This document shows positions 1 to 13,600 of a DNA stretch of 64,000 nt, in pieces (within the stretch, counting starts at the first letter, position 1; each line of letters opens with the position of its first letter). The DNA is from Undaria pinnatifida. Lineage: Eukaryota; Sar; Phaeophyceae; Laminariales; Alariaceae. The stretch spans positions 25,224,553 through 25,288,552 of the forward strand of contig JABAKD010000016.1 of the NCBI GenBank assembly GCA_012845835.1, read 5' to 3'. Both the position numbers and the translations under genes were made by a program. The notes under the pieces are model-generated. The model made no database searches. It saw nothing but the letters and a program-made list of their open reading frames with translations, and was not told where the DNA came from.

Positions 1-594
1 GACCCCCGGCTTGACCTCGCCTCGTACACATTTTTTATTTTGTGCTGTATGGTATTTCCTTGGTGCACGTATTATACCTTGACCAAAAAACAAGTTCGTG
101 ACAATAGCTACGAGACACATTGTTTGCATCTACCCATGGTGTTTTCAGGGGTTCAATCAACCAGCGCTACAGAGTTGCGCACGTGTGCAGCGTCGGTAAA
201 GGTCAACCAGACCGATATATACCATATTTTCCGCTGGGTATGGTCTCCTTTTTAGGAGGTAGTCATATCGGTCGGGTTCACCATTTGCTACACCGAGGAC
301 TTTCAGGGGTTGTAGCTGGCCTGAGCAAAGTCCACGCCCAGGGGTCCCATCACGTGGTCTGCATGTCGAAGGCAGGGTAAACAGTGGGAGGTAAGGGTGA
401 TACTTAACTAACGGGATTATTTCGGTGAAGGAAATGGATGAAAGCAATTAGCGGCGTATCCGTAACAAGGTTTGATACGATCTCAACTCGACCCAGTCAA
501 ACGAACCTATAATTTTATGAAAGTCGTTCGTTTAGCGCACGTCAGGCTTACCAATCACGCCTCGCTTGTTCGTATAGTAACCTTAGCCCGAAAT
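1..594. other. 3' flank of the modular gene; imperfect inverted repeat at 201-282
   Basis: No gene is visible. An 18-bp imperfect inverted repeat (201-218 with 265-282, 16 of 18 pairing) encloses smaller hairpins (ACCATA/TATGGT at 221-244; CTCCT/AGGAG around 246-258). It may be a decayed foldback element. Confidence 0.4.
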
Positions 595-1649
595 TTAAAA
601 TGTAGGAACGGCAGTTGACAGCGAGAGCGTTAGATGGTTCCAGTCCAGAAACTTTATTGTACTACATCGGCAACAACGCAACATCCTCCCACAAGGAGCA
701 GCTTTGATCGCGGATACCTCTAAGAAAGCGCCCGCAAGTAACCCGCGAAGAAAAACACATGCTGATCGTTTGCAATACGATCTCTTCTCGATATCAGAAG
801 CCTGCACGAACTTACAGTCCTCCTGGTGCCCGCGGATGGCATCCATGCCGTGCATAATCATGTCGCCGTTAGCATCACGCGTGGGGACGAACGTCTCGCC
901 GATAACTCCTTGGGCGCTGTCGCTCAAACTGTTTTGGTCGATCGCCATATTCATCTGCCAAGTCAGGTGGTCCGGCAGGTCGAACTTGTCGGTCGGATCG
1001 CGCATGGCGACCTGGTGCAGCCTGCCGTGGCTGAGGCGGATGACGGCGGTCGGAGTGACGATACGGAAGGACGCGTGCTCCGACTGGTGGTCAAACAGAG
1101 TGTCTCCATCCATGGCGTCATTAACGTATTTGATGCACTCGTTCACGTTTGTCATGGTCGGGTCGCCGAGAATCCAGTCTCCCATGGTCTCGTTTTCCTG
1201 CAGCCTGCGACCCTGTGCCGCCTCCAACTTTTTCCTCTCCCAGTACTGCTCGAACCCGAAGGATCGGCACTCCCCAGGAATGTTGGCCACCGAGATCTCA
1301 ACACCCGGCGCCAATATTCCTGTGCCAGGCTCCGTGAAGGTCTCCTCTCCGTCAAGAATCACGCTTAACGCGCCGTCCGCCAGACACACAGACCCGTCTG
1401 ACGGGCACTCACTTCTAAGGCTGTGCGGTGTTTTGACCGAGATGATGATGCTGTGATCATCTCCGTCGGAGTCCGTCGTCAACACGGAGAGGCCAGTAAT
1501 GTATGTGATCTCCGGCAGAGAGGGTACCGGGGCCGTGACGCGCATGTTGATGTGTATCGACGGGAGGTCGGAGATGAGGGCATACCACTCACCGTCCTTG
1601 CCCGTGAAGTCGAATTTCTGGCCGAGGAAGCCGGTCATGTGCGGGTCCC
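595..1649 (-). CDS. Exon 17: terminal exon with GDPH (VWD-like) domain
   Basis: The acceptor CCACAG ends at 1650 and the exon enters in phase 1 with Gly-Asp-Pro-His-Met-Thr-Gly, followed by Gly-Gln-Lys-Phe-Asp-Phe-Thr-Gly. This Gly-Asp-Pro-His plus Phe-Asp pattern is the hallmark of the N-terminal part of VWD-type domains. About 350 codons stay open to TAA at 595-597. The Met at 1710 is intronic and is not taken as a start. Residues from about 290 of the exon onward are Cys-, Arg- and Leu-rich and less domain-like, so the true C-terminus may use an unseen donor before 850. No polyadenylation motif was identified. Confidence 0.78.
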
Positions 1650-4600
1650 CTGTGGCCAAGAAGCGTCGCATTTCGAGACATGTTATTATCTGTTGTTTGG
1701 AATGTTGCATAATGCGACGTCATACAGTCTGGTTCACGTCAAGAAGGCCAAATTCAATCCCCAGCCAATGCCGCTCGCAGTATCCATCAAAATGGTCAAC
1801 GTGAGATCATACTGACCTCCATGACCAATGGCAATGGGTGACATTTACATTTGGTTTTGAACGGCCTCGGGTTGTCTCGAGGCGCGAACCGTGTATCCAC
1901 CAAATGACAGGCCTTCGTATCCTTCACCAATATTCAGCGTTTTTACAAGCGAAGGTGAAAAGAAAAATGTCGCCGCATTTTGCACGAACCGACAGAAGTA
2001 CTCCAAGGCATGCCTGAATTTTTTTACTTGCAAAGAATCGAAGATTCGACCTGCTTGTTCAACATTTCGCAGAATCTGGTTTAAACCCATGTTACTAATG
2101 TTTTCGCCCTTGCCTGGATTGAGAGATAGGCGTTAAACATTCGCATGCGTTCTTCACGTGCTCACCTCAATGAGGTGACCGCCAGCAGGTTTTTCTCTAC
2201 TTTTTGCTAAAGGGCTTCAGTCTTATGTGAGCTACATTTTCCAAACCAACCTCAATGACAAAAATTCAGAAATCAAGAAGAACACAAAAACCAGACAGGT
2301 GAAGATTGTCGCAGTGGCACATACAAGACTAATGCCGAATTTGACGGCCTGAATCGGAAAAACCGCATGAACATTCGCCGGATAATTCATTTGTTTGTTG
2401 TCACGCGAGCCAGCCTGTTCTACATTAACGACACCACCCGCTGTAACACACGGCAGTGCAATGCCGTGTGCCCCTATTTTCGAACTATACCAGCAGGTAT
2501 ATCATATTGTTAACAATGTTTGCCTTCGGGAAGTTAAGGTGAGTCTCGACACGTATTCATGGTACGTACGATTGGCCAACATAGCTGCGATTACCACCGG
2601 GGTGCGAAACATGAGCGGGGTTGTGTACCAGCTTCTTACCGCATGCTCTGGCGGCGGCGTCTACAGGAACTTCGCACTGGCTTTTGTCCGGACAACAGAT
2701 CTCGTCAGCGGCTAAGTTGCACTGGTTATCATCGGTGCATTCTGTGGCAGACGGCGTACGGAACGAGAAGAGACAAACAGCACCAGTATCAGACCAAGAA
2801 CGTAAACCCAAATCAAAAATAGGTATGCAGATATGGGTCAGTGTGGCAAGCCCAAGGTTATTTCCCTGTATCAAGATGGAAAACATACCGAACCTGAAAT
2901 GAAAAAAATCTGACGTAAACGTAGCGGTTTCTGTTCGCGTGGGGAGTATCGCCATGATACCGTAGCTAGAGACTCTACGAGCTAGAGATGCTAAAAGGAA
3001 ATTGATGTACTCCTCGCCCAACAGCGTTGACGACATTTGACTTTTTTTGTTCATACCGAGGTGCCCGGTCGGTGCATTGGAATACATCTTCTTGCGCGTG
3101 TAGATTGCGTGAATTATTTGGTGTCAGCATTGGATATGGGTGCCGGAAAACGTCTTCCACACCGCGATGAATCGCCGTCGTCTGCGCCACAAGAGTTCAT
3201 AACGGACAGGACGAACGCAGGCTCACCACATACTTGATTTTCCGCGTCATACGACAAGCTGACGCACTCGCATGCGTCCAGGGCAACATCTCCTGGGGAA
3301 ACAGTCTCTTCGTCAGACGCTGCACAAAGGGTAAGGGAGAGGACAGAAATAATACCCCGTCAGAACTTTAGTCTTATGCATATATCTTTGGCTGTGGTCG
3401 CAGTTTTTATCCAGAACAAAGAATGAGAACGCTCCGCTTCAACCCACAACCTCCCATTCGTACTTTCTTAAAAGAGTTACCATTGAAGCGCAATCTCCTC
3501 AAAGCTTCCAACCATCGCACCCCAATTCGTATGTACCAACAAGCAACCATTACAACGCCACCACACTTGGAAACTGCTCATACGAAACGGTTTAGGTTGA
3601 ACCTGAAATATTCGCATGAAGAGATCAGGCCGCTCGCTTTCGTGAAGACCTTCAACGCACCACAGAATGTGATTCCAGGCGGCGGTATGCTCCAAATTTC
3701 AGCTAAGGCTAGAGCTAAGGCTGAGGTAAGGGGTGTTCTTACTAATCGCCCTGGTCACTCTGTACCACACTGAATAATCTTAGGTGGTTAGTTTTGAACT
3801 GCTTGGTGAATCTTTCCATGGTCGTACACGTCATGTATCATACCTAAAGGAAGAACGGAAACGGAAGAGACTGGGGGATCATTTGCGCGAGTGAGTCCGA
3901 GTAGCTAGAAAAATTTATATAAAACGTTATTTCCCTGGCGTAGCTTCGCTCCTTGCGCCGACGTTGACGTCAAGTGTGATCGATTTGTTGCGCCGACGCC
4001 AACACAGACGTTTAAGTGTATTCAAAAGACGCTATATCGCTTGCGGCACACCCTTGCAACTATGGTCAAAATATAAGGATGGGATGCTGTGGGGCAACCT
4101 TCGAACGTTGACGTCTTCGGAAAATTTTTCATCACGCCGAACGCGTCAAATGCGGAGCAGCACAACAGCTCATTTTTACGAACGAGCCAACCAAGGGTAC
4201 CGCACCAGCACAATTGACGCGTGTGAAGACTGCAGATAAAGTGGACGACCAACTTGGCCTGGCGATGCGCTCTATTTGCCTCACGCTGCAAAAATTTCCT
4301 CTTTTATTGTGACCAGACATAAATATATATAACGCATTACATGTCCGTACGCAGCTTACATGAGCACGCGAGGTTCGCCATGCAGCAGGTGTCTCCCGTG
4401 CAGTGGTCAGACCTGTTGCAACCTTAGCATTCAGTCGCGAAGGAGAGTGGCAGGCAAGCAACACAGGCCGACGGCACGTAGATGTTGGGCCATCGAACAA
4501 AAGAGCAAGTTTGGTAGCGCGGGGTTTCAGATTTGATGTCAATGCGTTTCCGGCTCCAGCTGTACAATTATGTGAAGAACCACGTAAGGTCAGAGGGTTC

Positions 4601-7600
4601 ACAATTTTGGCTGAAATTGCTCGTGACCCATGTCGTAGCGGTGCCAATCTCGAACATCGATTGCAACTATGCTTACAAAAAATGATCAGACCTAAAAATA
4701 TTTTCGAAAGCCAAACCCGGAGCATTGGCACAATAGCGACTGCACGACAGCACTGCCCGTGGCGCTCTACACCGGCATTGCAAGTTGTGATGATACACAA
4801 CGTTTGGTGTAGCGTGGCTCTATCGATTTGCCGAGCAAGTACGGATGGAAAACGTGTGCTCCTCGCTCAAAGAAGGCGGGTGAACGTACTGTAAAGCGGA
4901 AGCAAACTTCGTATCGAACAAACAAGTTTTCTTGGGAGTTGAATCCGGTTGATTTATACAAATAATTAGAAGAAATTATTTTCGGGCCCTCAGAACTAAG
5001 ATTTTTGGTCATCATTCTCTATTTACCCGGCGGGACGACCAACGCACCTCTAGACTCTCCAGAACGATCCCTGTTGCTTTCCACAAGTTTTCTGACGCAC
5101 ATATCCGTTTCTACAGGAGGTACGTAGTTTATCTGTTCGTCGAATTTTGCAGTTGTGCTCACATCTTGATCTTTAGCCGAAAATCCTGAAAAATCCGTTA
5201 TTTTGGCCCGAAGTTTGGGCAACATTCCATACTACTTATTTATAAAAACTGGTTTGTTGCGCCAAAAATCGAAACAAGGCCCAGGAGAAACGGAGATCTG
5301 CTCCAGAAATCCCTCGGAAAACTACGTGATGAATCTTCTAGAGAGTATCGGTGTTTTCTCAGTCCAGCCGAGTAAAACTAACAACTGGCAACTGATATAT
5401 TTGTCCCAGAATCCAGTTTTGAGAGCCAAAAAAATGTTTCACCATGCTAGTAGTCTCACTGCTGTCGCCAAAATATACGGCGTGCTTCCTTTTGACTGTC
5501 CGGGTTTGGCCTAGATAAGAAGCCATCGGAGGCGGGTCTGATTGTACTACCAGCCTTTGTCCGACAGATCATAGGCCCCAACAGCACGCCGAAGGACCAA
5601 CCTTTCGTGGGTGTGTTCCAAAATCCCTTTTTCACGCAGATAATAGATGGTACCCACAGACAGGCCGACATTTTCTAAACGAGACCAAATTCCAGATAAC
5701 GTTGTATACCTTTAAATAATTGACCAGGAGATCACGTTATTAACAACGTCGTGCCTAGCTGACTTAGACACGCGCCTCCGAGGTATCTCACCACATAATT
5801 CGGAGTCTTCGTCGTAACGGCCAGTGTTACATTCGCATACGTCGTCGGCGCGCGCTCCGCCTTGTACACTCCCTTCGTCTTGGGCTGATATTCGACAGTA
5901 TAGATGAAGCAAGCACCGTTTGTCAAGTCATGTCAAAACCTATGCCTGATATATTTGTCTCAAAAGAGAAGGAACGGGTTCCAGAGCGAACACACGTCAC
6001 GCGCCAGTGGTATCGTTATACTTCGAAGTAAATGCTTTCAGATATACTATGTATGTATCCTGCATGCTTACTTCAAGGCCTCTTATCATGAGCTTTGCTT
6101 TGATTCCATACTCACATGAGCATGTGCCGTCCGCCATGCAGCAGGTGTTGCCTTCACAGGCATCGTCGTCTTCGCAAGCTGTCAATCAGGAAAAGGGCAA
6201 AAGCAGGTAGAATCATAGTCACTGGGAAGGAATGGAAGAGCCGTGCACAAATATCCTGCAAGCCCTACTGCCCGAAATGAACCATATTCTCATGATCGTC
6301 TTGCCAAACATGGCTCTGGACTAGCCCACAAATGTTGTAGCGTGAGTGTCAACCGGTTTTCGACATTCGTGGATACTTTGCCATCACGTATTTTGTTTGT
6401 GAAAATGTATCGCAGCTTTTTTGATACAAAATGCGCTGTGCGTTAATTGTACACAAGTTTTACCAAGTTGTTGTTGAGTGCAACGTAGTTTCCGCGACCC
6501 CCATTCAAATGACGGCGGTTAGACGTCATCACGCAGTCTACTCGACATGGCATCTCCCGTACTCGCCTAACGTGATCATGGTTGTTCATGATGAGTGGCT
6601 AAACTAAAATAAAAACTCACCACATGTTTCGCCGTCGGAAGCGAGAATGCCGCTAACGCATTCGCAAGAGTCTGTAGCCGTTTCTCCGAATAGGAGTGAT
6701 TCTTCGTCAGCGTCTACGTTCGTACAGGAAAAAACATCGAGGAAACCGAATGTGTCAGGTGCAGGACCAGGCTTCAGTGGACGGAACGAGTACCTTCGTG
6801 CAACGCCTGCTGTTGTGTTAGTGTCCAAGCCTTCAACATATTGAGATATGCACGCTCAAGTTCTGCAGGGTTTGATGATTTTGGGTAAGGGTATGGGGGC
6901 CTCACAAAACTTTCGGGTACAGATATTATAGAAGTGTTACTGAACTTCCACAAGTTCCGGGTACGCGTATGAAAGTTGAATGTCGTACACAACTCACGAG
7001 AGTCCCGGGAAGGGGTAATTTTCGGGTTAATAAAAGCACCAGCAAGCAGCTTCAAAGTTTGAATACTGACTAAAAATTCGTCGAATTCAAACTTGACGTC
7101 CTGATTTTGATTTTGTTCAATAATAATGTTGGAAGTGAAAGCGAATCAATTTGGAACTGCTGCGTTCACGTCCCACGGAGTTTTTTCTATCTTTTTCTTA
7201 AAGTGGGGGGGGTAGATGATTTCAATTTTCGAATGCTGTACAAAGAGTAACATATAAGATAACAAATAATATTCCGTATTCGTACTCTTACCGATATGAA
7301 AAAAAAAACGGCCTACTATATACATATGATGGAGCAGTATATATCCCCCTCACCGGTTATTCGACTTACAAGATTCACTTGATAAAGGATACATTTTCCC
7401 TTCACAGCTGTCAGATTTTGTCCCCTTGAGAAACGGGTTTTATAGTTTCCGCGCACAGACTGACTAAAATCATCCTGTTGACCCTGATAGCTACACTGTA
7501 GTTGTAAGGGGAGTCGCGGACCTATATCCTTAATGAGGACACACAACTCGTAATGCGCGCGATCGGAGTATCACACACAGCTTGCAAAGATGAGTTTCGA

Positions 7601-10600
7601 CGAAATCTTCGATCTCACAGCTAGCTGGAGTGTATTTTCATTTTTCAAGATAATATATATAGTGGAAACTACAGTAATGAAAAAAAAAAATAGCATGTGA
7701 GTGATGATATATATAGCTCAAAATTCCCCATCCAAAGTTAGAGCAACAACACTTCCTATTACAATGGAAAAAAAAACTTACGCATGTAGTAAAGACCCAG
7801 GCTACGGTAGGGGGGTCCCCTTTTGGGCCTTTTATTTCAGTGGCCAGGGGTCACTCGCGCGAGTAACCCCTTTGTTCCTATGCGATTTTACGTATTCTTC
7901 ATGTTTTTTATTGGCGAAATAAACTCGCAATGCAAAGGTGATCTGAGCTGCGCCGAAACAAATGCCTGAACCATCTTCATCTGTGGGGTACAGAGCCACT
8001 CGTGCGAGTGGCTCAAACACACCAGTGAAAATGGGGGTACCCCCCCTACCGTAGCCTTGGTCTAAATTGAGAGTACCAACAACGCAGCTTACAAATATGA
8101 GTGTTGACCTGCAATTCGTCAATCTCACGACCGACGTCCTTGAAATATTTTTCATGAATCAACCTCGTCAAAAAAGCTGTTGAAACAATTATTTTTTGAC
8201 CGGTCGAAAAAAAAAAAAATTGTCAACTAGATGTCAACGCATTTTAATTACTGCGATTGGCATGGTGCATACATTGCATGTTGAGAATTTAATACACCCT
8301 CGGGTGGCCGACCGATGACGGTCTTCAGGAGTTGATCAGGGGTTTGTTGCAAGACTAACTCAAGCATCACATATATATATTACCTCTTTTTCATGACAAA
8401 CCCCAACCCTTTCCCCCCCCCCGCCCCTCCGTCCCCCGATCCCCCCCCCCCTCTTCCGCCTAGTCTGTCCAAACGCCCCACTCACAATCAAAATCGGCCT
8501 GAGTAATAAACACCTATACGCAGTTGATACCACGTCATTATCTTTCCGACCATCCATGACGAAGGTTTCAATTATTTCCCCCCCCCCTCCCCTCCAACGC
8601 CCCCTCTTTTCCGACCACCTACACGATCGCCTAGACCTAGCACCACGCGTATAACAAGCTGCTACATATCTTTGATCTCACAGCCGAAGTGTATTTGAAT
8701 ATTATTTGTGACCTAAACCTCCTAAAACCCCCCCCCCCCCCTCTTACTCTCCCTTACTCAAACGCCCCACCAAATATCAAAATCCGCCACATTAACAAAC
8801 ACTTCACGCACAGGATATCACCTCATTATCTTTCGAGAGCCATCCATGCCGCTGTGTCCCCCCCCCCCCCCCCCCCCCCCCCCTCCAACGCCCCCTCTTT
8901 CCCGACAACCTGCACGATCGCCTAGACCTAGCACCACGCGTATAACAAGCTGATACATATCTTTGATCTCACAGCCGAAGTGTATTTGAATATTATTTGT
9001 GACTTAAAAATCTCCCCCCCCCCCCTCTTGCTCTCCCTTACTCAAACGCCCCACCAAATATCGAAATCCGCCACATTAATAAACACTTCACGCACAGGAT
9101 ATCACCTCATTATCTTTCGAGAGCCGTCCATGCCGCTGTGTTCCCCCCCCCCCCCCCCCCCCGCCTCGAACGCCCCTTTCTTCCCCATCACCCGCACCTT
9201 CGCCTAGACCTAGCACCACACGTATAACAAACCCCTCACCTAAAGCCCTTTCCCCCCCCCCCCCCGCCCCCCGCCCCCACCCCCCACCCTCCCCCCCAAC
9301 CCCACCCCCTCAAACACTCCACCCTCTCTTTACTCACTGATTGTACGACTTACCCCAGAATATACACGATAAACTGATGTATTATTTCCAAAAATGTCAC
9401 ATTTATCGCCTCGAAATAATGTATAGTTTCCAGGCACATACCGAGCTGCCCCCCCCCCCCCCCCCCCCCCCCCGCGCCAACCCCCCCCCCCCCCCCCCTC
9501 CGCCCCCAATAATATACTGGTGCCAAAACCGTCAGATTTATCCCCTCAAAAGGATTTATAGCTTACATGCACAAATTGCCCCTTCCCCCCCCCCCCCCCC
9601 CCCCCCGCCCCCCTCCAAACCCGCTCGCTTTTGATCAAAACCAGGCCCCCCCTTTTGCCTTCACAGCTGTCAGATTTTGTCCCCCTCAGAAACGGGTTTT
9701 ATAGTTTCCGCGCACAGACTGACTAAAATCATCCTGTTGACCCTGATAGCTACACTGTAGCTGTAAGGGGAGTCGCCGACCTATATCCTTAATGAGGACA
9801 CACAACTCGTAATGCGCGCGATCGGAGTATCACACACAGCTTGCAAAGATGAGTTTCGACGAAATCTTCGATCTCACAGCTGGAGTGTATTTTAATTTTT
9901 ATAATATATTATCAGAATATATGATATATTGAAAAAAATAATATAATAAACTCGTAATGCGCGCAATCGGAGTATCACACACAGCTTGCAAAGATGAGTT
10001 TCGACGAAATCTTCGATCTCACAGCTGGAGTGTATTTTAATTTTTATAATATAATACACTTTATTTAGCTGTGAGATCAAATATTTCGACCATCCTCATC
10101 TTTGCAAGCTGTGTGTGATACTCCGATCGCGCGTATTACGGGTTGTGTGTTTCAAGTAAGGATATAGGTCGGCGACTCCCCTTGCAACTATATTGTGTAG
10201 CTATCATGGTCAACAGGGTCATGTCCATCAATCTGTGCGCGGGAACCATAAAACCTGTTTCTGAGGGCGACAAAATCTGACAGCTAGCTGTGGAAGGAAA
10301 TGCATCAGTTTATAAAGTGAATCCTGTAAGTCGAATATCAGGCGAGGGGAGGGCGGAGTTTTGAAGGGCGTGGGAGTCTGATTTTGATCGAAAGGGGGCC
10401 TGATTTGGATCAAAAGAGGGGCGGAAGAGGGGGAGAGGACGGGTGAGGCAGGACAATTTGTGCGTGGAAAAATAAAATATTTCTTGTGGGGGAGGGGGGG
10501 GAAATATGGCGGGGGGGGGAGGGCTTTAGGTAGCAAAGATGTAGGGGTTTGCTATATCCGTAGTAGTAGTGCTAGGTCTTGGCGATGGTGCGGGTGGTGG

Positions 10601-13600
10601 GGAAGGAGGCGGCGTTGGGGACGGGGGTGGGTAGGAAATATATATGTAAAAAAAAAAAAAAATTGCTTTTGAATAGAGGCGCTCGATAGTCCATCTAAAG
10701 TTTACTGACCGATGATCGAGAAGCCGCTCACATGCGGTTGGGAAGAGAGAGGGGGGAGGGGGCGGGCTTCACCTGTTTCATTGATGTCGAAAACGCCGCT
10801 AGGTCCGAAATCCTATTGGACCGATTTCTAGATCGCAGCTATGCTCTAGAAGCCTATAGACCCTCGAATAGGCTTAAAACACGATTTATACCGAGACCCC
10901 TCATTCCAGAACGCCAACTACAATGCAGGGAAATTGTTTCCTTGTATGAATGGGCAGTCACTACACCACTGCTGTTTTTGTGCAGCATAACCTTGTACAT
11001 GGTACCTTGTAGGATCAGCCGATACTCATTTACTCCGCACACTGTCCCTGACCGCTACGAGTATCATAGATGGCATTGCCACACCGACGAGCAACTTTGT
11101 AGGCTAAGTGCTACTACTGTGGCACTGCAGCAATGTTATTGTACGTTTACTACTGAACATCGATAATGACAATAGATAGGCTGATATCACCTATTTCCTG
11201 ACATTGTACTCATAGGAAAAAACCTGTACTACTACTGTATCACACACAGCTTGCAAAGAATCACACACAGCTTGCAAAGATGAGTTTCGACAAAATATTC
11301 CATCTCACAGCTGAAGGGTATTTTTATTTTTATAATAATACTACTTGTTGTTCTGTAACACAGATCATACCATGTGTGACGTAACACAGATCATACCATG
11401 TTGTTTTCAAATATATATTAACTCGTATTGCCTAGTCAAAACCGTGGTCACAGGACACCATAGCGTTCCCCGGCTGTGGTGCCTGAAAAAAAAAAAACAA
11501 TAATGGCGGTCGCACTACCAATTTTAGTACTACTACTCGCTGTCTCGATAGGTCAAGTGGCACGACAAAAAAGTAGCAAAGCCACCGGTAGACACTTCTG
11601 AACCAAAAGATATTTCGATGATCGTAAATAGCGAGATCTGCATTATTCCGATCAGAAAAAAAACATTTCGTGTACCAATAATACGCAATGCTATACGTGG
11701 TTTCACATCAAAATATCGTTGTATTATAAACAAGTTAAATCGAATTAAATTCGAATCATGTAAAAAGAATAATTTCGATTCAAGAGTGTCTTTGTTAATA
11801 ATACCTTAATACATGCCCTTCCTTAGAGACGAAAGAACTATCAACAACAACTGTTAACAGGTAGGTGGTTCTTTTTGTATGATAATTACTTTTTGCTGTT
11901 TTCGGTGTTCGGTTTGTGGGACTGACAAAACATGGCGACATCCTGATTTATGCATAATACACTTTCCGGATGAAACCAAATGCATACCGGGCTTTCTCGG
12001 GTATTGTAATGAATGTATACCCTTACCCCCCGGCGGGTATTGTGCCACGGTCATACAAAAGTCACAAAATTGCCGGGTAAGGGTATGAGGACCTTACATA
12101 GCTTCCAGAAGATCCGGGTACGGGTACGGATGTCTTACACAACTTACAGAAGTTCCGGGTATTGTGGCGCAGGGGGCCGCACCTTGCGAGTTGAGGCAAA
12201 CGGGCGTACAGAACTTCCGCAAGTTCCGGGTATGGGTGTGAATGCCTTACGTTCTTTGTAGGGTAATACGCGCGGTAAGCACTCTGGGTACGGTTTGTAC
12301 GTACCCTACAGAACACAACCTTGGAAATATGCTACCGATACGATGCGTAGGTCTCGACCGCACAACAATAGACTACCTTCGGTGAATGCGATGCCACAGT
12401 AAGATAAACTCGACAATGAGTCGTCTCATGCTGGTGTTGCAGCACCTGATAATGATGACACGACTGGCTCAGCACGTCACCCCAAAAACGACTTTCAAGA
12501 CGTTAGTTCGCGCAGCTCCACCTACCCTTCTACGCGGTAGTCCTGTAACCCAAATATAGTCGTACAACTTTTGTACCCCAACCGATCGTTCCCCACGAGA
12601 CAGGCTCAACCGTCCGAAAATGTCTAGCCCTAAATTATGCGCACCAACCACCGGCACCGTGGAGTGACTCACTCGTACCGTTGATCTGATGAGCACTTGC
12701 GCACATATTACCGTGTCCCCTTCCTTTGGGAGAGAAGCACACCTTGTATGCCGTTTGTCTACCCGACCGAGTGGGACAATTAATCTTCTATAAAACACCA
12801 TGTCCCCATACGTTTTTCTTTTCTTTGATTTCCTCTTCTTCATCCTCTTTATTTTCTGTTTATTTTTCCCCAGTAAACTTACGCCTGTCGTGCGTATGCG
12901 TAGTGATAGATACTACGTCTAATATATACGTCGTAGTCTTCCTTGGGTGGCGATCGGAATATTTGGTTTCTCCAGGCGCAAGTAGTGAGACATATGCACC
13001 GGCCTGGACCTGGCACATCATAGACTGACGCCCAATTTCACTTTTACATGTGTCTGGTGGACGCATGAATTGCATCATCTGTGATTTACGCCACCTTTGA
13101 TTGTGTGTGTATATCCCTGGGGTATTTCTCAGCTCCAGAGCGACTGGAGCCTGTCCCGTGACTACAGACTTGATCATGCGAGTTAACGTGAGAACAACAA
13201 CAAACAACGAACGCGAAACAAATGACCGACTGATCGAGACTACGCTGTACTTTGCTGTACTGAGGTTTGAGGGATAATTTCGTGGCGGCGCTCAGTCTTT
13301 TTCTCTTCATGTCCTTTAATTGACAATAAAAAAAGCGAAAGCGCTGCGGTCGAAGGCGGGAGAGTCGAAGACCTCGCAAGCAAACACCAAGCGGTCGCAC
13401 AAAACATGTACCAGAATGCGCTACGTACGAAACCCAATTCGCGCGCGTGGAATAGACATCGTGTCTCACCCTGCGGGGGCGAGAATGGCGGTGAGCGTGA
13501 ACTAGGTTTGGCCATTGCCGGTCACGCCCCGGAGCAACGACTTATTATTCGTTCTTACCTACCGACTTGGCCGTTTACACAGATATATCCGCACGCACAG

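Noticed and set aside
704..1456. 250-codon plus-strand ORF
   Set aside because: Lies antisense to exon 17, whose minus frame has a recognisable VWD-like motif; shadow ORF.
1650..1710. ATG at 1710 as start of a separate VWD-like protein
   Set aside because: The 20 residues before Gly-Asp-Pro-His are better read as intron ending in CCACAG, in the phase of the upstream exons.
8400..9300. CRISPR-like array
   Set aside because: Repeats are ~290 bp, few and eukaryotic in context; no short repeat-spacer structure anywhere in the window.
8689..9634. Pro-rich ORFs across poly-C runs
   Set aside because: Proline codons come from C-runs; they recur wherever R1 or tandem units occur.
10732..11166. 144-codon plus ORF
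   Set aside because: No domain, no splice context, inside the 6.9-kb intron on the opposite strand; could be chance.
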